DNA of 6,583 nt from Actinomycetota bacterium (lineage in GTDB: Bacteria > Actinomycetota > Coriobacteriia > Coriobacteriales > RUG844). Where the stretch lies: contig JAAXUU010000079.1 of NCBI GenBank assembly GCA_013335845.1, positions 1 to 6,583 of the forward strand, given 5' to 3'. Made by a program: the position numbers and the translations under genes. Positions 1 through 3,782 of this stretch are shown one piece after another; positions within the stretch are counted from its first letter, which is position 1; every line of letters begins with the position of its first letter. The notes under the pieces were generated by a model. It was not told the origin of the DNA. It did no database searches and was given only the letters and a program-made list of their open reading frames with translations.

Positions 1-1
1 A

Positions 2-2248
2 CCAGTAAAACTCACTGGCGGTGATCTTCCTTGGCAATGGGAAGAGGACGGGCTGATTGCTACGCGATCGGCCGCTTGGGCAGCGCCCGGTTGCCATGAC
101 GGCTGCGGTGTCATCATCTACACCGATCAAGATGGAAAATTCGTGAAAATGGAAGGTGATGAGGATAACCCCTTCTACAGTGGTCGTCTCTGTGCCAGAT
201 GCCTCGCTATCGGCGAAGCTATCAATCACCCGGATCGAATCCTCTATCCTATGAAGCGCGCATACGAAGATCGTGGCAAAGACAAATGGGAGCGCATAAG
301 CTGGGATGAAGCCTATGATACGATTGAGAAGAAATTCAATCAGATCAGGGATGAGTTCGGCGCCGAGTGCGTCGTCTTCCATTTGGGAACCGGTCGTGGG
401 ACCGCACCTTATATGACCCGCCTTCAATATGCATTCGGAAGTTCGAACTACGCCTACATGCTTTCAGGGAACTCATGCTATGTCCCTCGTGTGGCAGCCT
501 CAAACACGTTGATGGGAACCTATACCTGCCCTGACTTCTCTCAATACTTCATCGATCGTTATGAGCACGATGGTTGGGTTGCCCCCAAGAATATCTTCGT
601 ATGGGGCAACAACCCGCTCATCTCGAACGCCGATGGCAATATGGGTCACTGGGTCGTCGACTGCATGCGTCGTGGGTCCAAACTCATCGTGATCGACCCG
701 ACGCTCACCTGGCTCGCAGCACGCGCTGATCTTTGGTTGCAAATCCGCCCCGGCACCGATGCCGCGTTGGCGTTGGCAATGGGTAAGATCATCGTTGAAG
801 AGGACCTGTACGACCATGAGTTCGTCGATAACTGGTGCTATGGGTTCGAAGAGTATGCAGCATGTACGAAGGACTATGACACGAAGAGGGTCTCGGAAAT
901 AACCTGGATTCCCGAGGAGAAGATAGTCAAAGCCGCGCACATGATGGCCGAGAAGCCGAGTGCCGTTCAGTGGGGTCTCGCCCTTGATATGACGCTCGAG
1001 TGCATAGCCGGATCAGCCTCAGTCGTGAGCCTTTGGTCCATCACCGGACAGATCGACATTCCCGGCGGAATGATCACCGTGCATCAACCTTTCAACATCC
1101 AAACCTGGAATCCGCCAGATCCCGCGGAGCATCTCACGCAACAACAACAAGATGCCCGTATCGGCGGCAAAGAGTACCCGATGCTGAAGTACAGCGGCGT
1201 CGTATTGACGCAAGCAGACATGACGGTCGACCAGATGCTTTCCAATGAACCGTATCCGATCAAGGCGAACTGGATCCAGTCGACCAACCCGCTCGCATGC
1301 ACGGCTCAGGAACCGGAAACCCGCATGGAACCCGCGTACTGCAATGCCGAGTTCAATGTCATGGTCGATATGTTCATGACTCCGACTGCAATGGAGTGTT
1401 GTGATATATTCCTGCCGATAACCGCTTTCCCTGAGCGTAACGGTATCCGCAGTATCTATTATTACGTACAGAATACCAATAAGGCAGCCAAACCTCTTGG
1501 TGAGACCAAGTCCGACATGGAGATCTGTTGGGAGTTGGGTCGTCGCTGGAGTACCAAGGCATGGCCCGGCGAGTCTGTCGAAGACTTCTTCACCTACACT
1601 ATGGAAGAAGTCGGCATGACGTTCGAAGAGAGTCGTGAAGAGAATTGGATCTACCCGGAGTATCACTATAATAAGTTCCGCAACGGTGAACAGCGTCCCG
1701 ATGGCGGCCTTGGTTTCAACACACCCACCGGTAGAGTAGAGCTCTATTCGACGATGCTTCAATCTTGGGGTCAGGATCCTCTACCGAGCTTCCACGAGCC
1801 GCCGTTCGGCCCGGTCGCTTCGCCGGAGCTAATGGAGAAGTACCCCTTCGTGCTCACGACGGGCGCTCGTCAATGGGCATCCTTCCACTCGGAGCACCGT
1901 CAGATTCCACACCTTCGTGCGATCCACCCCAATCCCGAGTTCCTGATACACCCGAAGCCGGCTGCTGAATTGGGTATTCAAAGCGGCGATTGGTGCTATT
2001 TGGAAAATGACCTCGGAACGATTAGAATGGTCGCCAAGGTTACGCCTGCATGCCATGAGCGTGTCATCAGTTGCGATCACGCATGGTGGTTCCCGGAGCG
2101 TAATCCCGAGAACGAGGGCCAAGGTAGCTACGGAGTGTATGATTCGAATCCGAATGTTTTGGTCAAAGCTCAATTCGGTAAGACCGGGTTCGGCAATAAC
2201 TGTAAATCCACCGTCTGCAAGGTCGGCAAAATCGAAGGAGGGGAATAA
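2..2248 (+). CDS. Molybdopterin (bis-MGD) oxidoreductase catalytic subunit, acetylene hydratase/thiosulfate reductase-like, 5' end cut
   Basis: The reading frame is open from base 2 with no stop, so the gene begins left of the window. The GTG at 143 is an internal codon, because iron-sulfur cysteines lie upstream of it. The visible 748 residues are close to the size of acetylene hydratase (about 730). Seen in order: a cysteine region C31-x3-C35 and C64-x2-C67 (visible numbering), WERISWDEA at about 96-104, a candidate Mo/W-ligand Cys159 in SGNSCYVPR, the cofactor-binding VIDP and RPGTDAALA segments at about 230-257, MTPTAMECCDIFLP in the third domain, then TPTGRVELYS and a C-terminal dinucleotide-binding beta-barrel domain starting near YPFVLTTGARQ. 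Several stretches (MTPTA, TP-G-VELYS, DPLP..HEP) recall acetylene hydratase, but the substrate cannot be read from sequence. An iron-sulfur subunit gene follows two bases downstream, so it probably exchanges electrons rather than acting as a hydratase. Any signal peptide would be off the window, so location is unknown. Confidence 0.93.
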   Translation, partial: PVKLTGGDLPWQWEEDGLIATRSAAWAAPGCHDGCGVIIYTDQDGKFVKMEGDEDNPFYSGRLCARCLAIGEAINHPDRILYPMKRAYEDRGKDKWERISWDEAYDTIEKKFNQIRDEFGAECVVFHLGTGRGTAPYMTRLQYAFGSSNYAYMLSGNSCYVPRVAASNTLMGTYTCPDFSQYFIDRYEHDGWVAPKNIFVWGNNPLISNADGNMGHWVVDCMRRGSKLIVIDPTLTWLAARADLWLQIRPGTDAALALAMGKIIVEEDLYDHEFVDNWCYGFEEYAACTKDYDTKRVSEITWIPEEKIVKAAHMMAEKPSAVQWGLALDMTLECIAGSASVVSLWSITGQIDIPGGMITVHQPFNIQTWNPPDPAEHLTQQQQDARIGGKEYPMLKYSGVVLTQADMTVDQMLSNEPYPIKANWIQSTNPLACTAQEPETRMEPAYCNAEFNVMVDMFMTPTAMECCDIFLPITAFPERNGIRSIYYYVQNTNKAAKPLGETKSDMEICWELGRRWSTKAWPGESVEDFFTYTMEEVGMTFEESREENWIYPEYHYNKFRNGEQRPDGGLGFNTPTGRVELYSTMLQSWGQDPLPSFHEPPFGPVASPELMEKYPFVLTTGARQWASFHSEHRQIPHLRAIHPNPEFLIHPKPAAELGIQSGDWCYLENDLGTIRMVAKVTPACHERVISCDHAWWFPERNPENEGQGSYGVYDSNPNVLVKAQFGKTGFGNNCKSTVCKVGKIEGGE
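2235..2243 (+). promoter_or_regulatory. Ribosome binding site of the iron-sulfur subunit gene, inside the upstream gene
   Basis: AAGGAGGGG lies within the last codons of the upstream catalytic-subunit gene and ends 7 bases before the ATG at 2251. This near-perfect Shine-Dalgarno fixes the start and indicates a co-transcribed pair. Confidence 0.85.
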
Positions 2249-2250
2249 GT

Positions 2251-2601
2251 ATGGCTACTGAGTACGGTCTTTTAATAGACTATGAATATTGTACCGGCTG
2301 TCACTCCTGTGAAGTCGTCTGCCAGATGGAGCATGGTCTGCCAACCGATCAATGGGGCATCAAAATCGCCGAGATCGGTCCCTGGCACATCGGAGAGGAT
2401 AGATGGCAGTTCGATTTCATCCCTGTTCCGACCGACCAGTGCGACCTCTGTGCGACGCGTGTCGCAAAAGGCAAGAAGCCAAGCTGCGTCAAGCATTGCC
2501 AAGCTGCAGTCATGACCTACGGGAAGATCGACGAGCTGGCTGAGAAGATGCTAGGCAAACCGAAGATGGTTCTGTTCACCCCTAAGGCTGCTGGTAAATA
2601 A
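2251..2601 (+). CDS. Small 4Fe-4S dicluster electron-transfer subunit
   Basis: This 116-residue ferredoxin-like protein is the likely electron-transfer partner of the molybdoenzyme just upstream. The ATG lies two bases after that gene's stop. Two cysteine groups are visible: C14-x2-C17-x2-C20-x3-C24 and C64-x2-C67-x11-C79-x3-C83. In the dicluster ferredoxin fold these would bind two [4Fe-4S] clusters, with the last Cys of each group serving the other cluster. It is short compared with DmsB/PsrB-type subunits (about 190-230 residues, four clusters), so two of the usual clusters are absent. There is no signal peptide or membrane segment. The C-terminal tail is Lys-rich. No membrane-anchor gene follows: the operon ends at a hairpin about 40 bases on. 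The fold and role are clear. The electron donor or acceptor is unknown. Confidence 0.92.
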   Translation: MATEYGLLIDYEYCTGCHSCEVVCQMEHGLPTDQWGIKIAEIGPWHIGEDRWQFDFIPVPTDQCDLCATRVAKGKKPSCVKHCQAAVMTYGKIDELAEKMLGKPKMVLFTPKAAGK

Positions 2602-2642
2602 CTTTCTGCGGTTTTGTGTGTGAATAAACGTTGCACGTTCTT

Positions 2643-2686
2643 ACATACGGGCTCTTCTCCACATCAAAGGAGGAGGGCCCGTATGT
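2643..2686 (+). terminator. Strong hairpin between convergent genes, probable terminator without a U-tract
   Basis: An 18-base arm (2643-2660, starting ACATACGGGC) pairs with 2669-2686 (ending GCCCGTATGT) around the 8-base loop ACATCAAA. Read as + strand RNA all 18 positions pair, two of them as G-U wobbles. Read as - strand RNA those two become A-C mismatches, so the hairpin favours + transcripts, i.e. the operon ending at 2601. The distal base is the last base of the convergent tetR stop codon. No run of T follows the stem on either strand, so it may act by a non-canonical route or as an mRNA 3'-end stabiliser or barrier to read-through. Confidence 0.6.
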
Positions 2687-3318
2687 TATCGGGAATCCAG
2701 AGCTTCACCCGTGAGCAATGATTCTTGGATACCATCCCATATGACATCGAGGCGAGACGAAAGGTAGCTTTTGAGCCTACTCTCCTCGAATTGGAAGGCC
2801 TCCCGAAACCTGAAGAGGTCGGTGAGATGGCGATAGAGGGCGACGATGATGGAAGCGGCGATTTTGGCGGATTCGTTGGGGTGCACACCCTTGCTTAGCT
2901 GATAATCCTTGAATAGGCTGTAGTAGATGCTTTCCAAAATAAAGAGATTTTCGACGTCGAATCTGCAGATCATGCCGGCTTCATTACGCGCCGGATGCAT
3001 GAGGTAGCTGATATCGAATGTACGGAACATCGTCTTGTAATCCTTGACCATTGTGGCGAGGACTTTCTCCTCCAGGGTCATTTCTTTCGGGAGAGTCGAG
3101 ATGAAGGTCTTGAGACCTTCCACATTGCTGCGCGTGAATTTATAGAGAATACTTTCTTTTGTCGGGAAGTATTTATAGAGCGTTCGAGTCGAGACGTCCG
3201 ATTCCAATGCAATGTCGATAAGTGTGGTTTTCAGATACCCCTGTTCGATGAAGAGTGCTATTGCAGCATCGTAGATTTTCTTCTCGACGTAGATTTTCTT
3301 CTCATCCCTTAAGCTCAT
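2686..3318 (-). CDS. TetR/AcrR-family transcriptional regulator
   Basis: This 210-residue protein is the usual size for a TetR repressor. Its N-terminal DNA-binding domain shows the family pattern: helix 1 (IYDAAIALFIEQGY), then the helix-turn-helix at about residues 29-55 with TLIDIALESDVSTRTLYKYF and the typical F-PTKESIL after it. The C-terminal helical part (about 60-210) is the ligand and dimerisation domain and is not recognisable to a specific effector class. I chose the ATG at 3318 over the in-frame ATG at 3354 because GAGAGGG lies 5 bases upstream of the former, while the latter has no Shine-Dalgarno and sits inside the best -10 hexamer. The gene is divergent from the transhydroxylase-like operon and convergent with the left module, so it probably controls the divergent operon and itself. 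An 18-bp tandem duplication near its start encodes EKKIYV-EKKIYD. Confidence 0.93.
   Translation of the reverse strand: MSLRDEKKIYVEKKIYDAAIALFIEQGYLKTTLIDIALESDVSTRTLYKYFPTKESILYKFTRSNVEGLKTFISTLPKEMTLEEKVLATMVKDYKTMFRTFDISYLMHPARNEAGMICRFDVENLFILESIYYSLFKDYQLSKGVHPNESAKIAASIIVALYRHLTDLFRFREAFQFEESRLKSYLSSRLDVIWDGIQESLLTGEALDSR
3270..3305 (-). repeat. 18-bp in-frame tandem duplication within tetR
   Basis: The 16 bases CGTAGATTTTCTTCTC occur at 3270-3285 and again, perfectly, at 3288-3303, a period of 18. On the coding strand this duplicates EKKIY six residues apart at residues 6-17, just ahead of helix 1 of the DNA-binding domain. The identity at third positions suggests a recent slippage event. 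Confidence 0.9.
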
Positions 3319-3323
3319 GTATA

Positions 3324-3330
3324 CCCTCTC
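3324..3330 (-). promoter_or_regulatory. Ribosome binding site deciding the tetR start
   Basis: On the - strand GAGAGGG is followed by a 5-base spacer and the ATG at 3318. The alternative ATG 36 bases upstream has nothing similar in front of it. Confidence 0.65.
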
Positions 3331-3349
3331 ACCGTTAGGTGTCCGAAAA

Positions 3350-3358
3350 ATCATAGCA
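3350..3358 (-). promoter_or_regulatory. Extended -10 promoter element for tetR
   Basis: The - strand reads TGC-TATGAT, an extended -10 (TGn plus a hexamer matching TATAAT at five of six positions). Transcription would start near 3343, giving a leader of roughly 25 bases that contains the tetR ribosome binding site. No good -35 hexamer is seen at standard spacing, which is common with extended -10 promoters. The upstream in-frame ATG overlaps this hexamer. Confidence 0.5.
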
Positions 3359-3429
3359 AAGCAGCAGCGTTTGTTGCTTGTGACAATCGGGTTGCATGTA
3401 TCTTCGCTTCGCGCGTTAGTAAGCCGCGC

Positions 3430-3453
3430 TATAAACCCGCTTTATAAACCCGC
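3430..3453. repeat. Pair of 11-bp direct repeats (TATAAACCCGC)
   Basis: TATAAACCCGC is at 3430-3440 and 3443-3453, a period of 13. The pair is bracketed by the inverted hexamers CCGCGC (3424-3429) and GCGCGG (3452-3457). This could be a regulator-binding site. No function is shown. Confidence 0.5.
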
Positions 3454-3467
3454 GCGGTAAAACATAG

Positions 3468-3494
3468 TACCTAGAAGCGACCATTATTGTACCT
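3468..3494. repeat. GTACCT direct repeat spaced by 21 bp
   Basis: GTACCT occurs at 3468-3473 and 3489-3494. The 21-base spacing is two helical turns, which would put both on the same face of the DNA. The motif is short, so chance is possible. Confidence 0.25.
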
Positions 3495-3648
3495 GCCACT
3501 TCTTCAAAAAACAAAATGAAATGCGAAAAATTTTCCCACAAGGGGAGCGATTTGGAAATTTGTTTTGAAACCGGCTTATGACAATTGTGTTCGCACTTTG
3601 AAACTTACTTTTTTGAGCTGAACATTGATTTGTGAGGATTCAGGGGAT

Positions 3649-3672
3649 GACGCCGGTTGCGCACCGGATGTC
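3649..3672 (+). promoter_or_regulatory. Dyad symmetry element, candidate operator
   Basis: CCGGT (3653-3657) and ACCGG (3663-3667) form a perfect inverted repeat around TGCGC. Outer bases GACG/TGTC extend it if one A (3668) is bulged and one G-U pair is allowed. It ends 4 bases before the candidate -10 TATAAC at 3677, so it would cover the -35 position. That suits a repressor or activator site, possibly for the divergent TetR. A transcribed-hairpin role is less likely. Confidence 0.35.
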
Positions 3673-3676
3673 TCGG

Positions 3677-3682
3677 TATAAC
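3677..3682 (+). promoter_or_regulatory. Candidate -10 hexamer for the transhydroxylase-like operon
   Basis: TATAAC matches the consensus at five of six positions. The -35 is weak: GGTTGC lies 16 bases upstream, inside the dyad at 3649-3672. Transcription would start near 3689 and leave a leader of about 90 bases. A weak -35 overlapped by a dyad suggests regulated expression. Confidence 0.3.
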
Positions 3683-3770
3683 AACGGAATTGCGTTTCAA
3701 TGATTCTCTGACACGGGATTGTGCAGTATCGGAATTTGCAACCTAGATTTTGAAAAAAGATGAGAGAAGG

Positions 3771-3776
3771 AAGGAG
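3771..3776 (+). promoter_or_regulatory. Ribosome binding site deciding the large-subunit start
   Basis: AAGGAG sits 6 bases before the ATG at 3783. The in-frame TTG at 3750 would place this site inside the coding region and has no Shine-Dalgarno of its own, so the ATG is preferred. Confidence 0.85.
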
Positions 3777-3782
3777 TACCAC

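Larger units (their letters stand above)
3564..3700. repeat. Three TTGAAAC motifs upstream of the transhydroxylase-like operon
   Basis: TTTGAAAC is at 3564-3571 and 3597-3604, exactly 33 bases apart (about three helical turns). The 7-base core recurs inverted (GTTTCAA) at 3694-3700. They may be half-sites for a regulator. The region is AT-rich, which weakens the case. Confidence 0.3.
3319..3782. promoter_or_regulatory. Divergent regulatory intergenic region between tetR and the transhydroxylase-like operon
   Basis: This stretch of about 460 bases holds no convincing gene. It is visibly richer in A and T than the flanking genes, especially 3496-3605 with several A/T runs (including the 11-base dyad GAAAAATTTTC at 3525-3535). 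It contains the tetR promoter, direct repeats at 3430-3453 and 3468-3494, three TTGAAAC motifs, the dyad at 3649-3672 and a candidate -10 at 3677. I saw no tRNA, and no riboswitch such as the molybdenum-cofactor element, by eye. Its length suggests more than one regulator binds here. Confidence 0.6.

Noticed and set aside
1139..1150. CAA x4 microsatellite encoding Gln-Gln-Gln-Gln
   Set aside because: It is short and in frame, within a surface-like linker of the molybdoenzyme. Nothing suggests phase variation.
1019..1762. Long - strand open frame of 247 codons inside the left molybdoenzyme gene
   Set aside because: It is antisense to a conserved protein domain and its translation looks like a non-protein composition rich in Arg, His and Leu.
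143..2248. GTG at 143 as the start of the left molybdoenzyme
   Set aside because: The frame stays open to base 2 and encodes part of the iron-sulfur motif upstream of this codon, so the start lies outside the window.
2627..2639. Small palindrome AACGT-TGC-ACGTT after the iron-sulfur subunit gene
   Set aside because: A 5-bp stem at the 3' end of an operon is too weak to be a terminator and no promoter is nearby. The larger hairpin at 2643-2686 explains the junction.
3750..3782. TTG at 3750 as the start of the large subunit
   Set aside because: It would translate through the strong AAGGAG site and adds a Lys/Arg/Glu-rich stretch not seen in the family. The ATG at 3783 has ideal spacing.
3319..3782. 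Molybdenum-cofactor riboswitch or other structured leader
   Set aside because: I could not find a recognisable conserved core by eye. The only clear stem is the short dyad at 3649-3672, which lies upstream of the proposed transcription start. A covariance-model search would decide.
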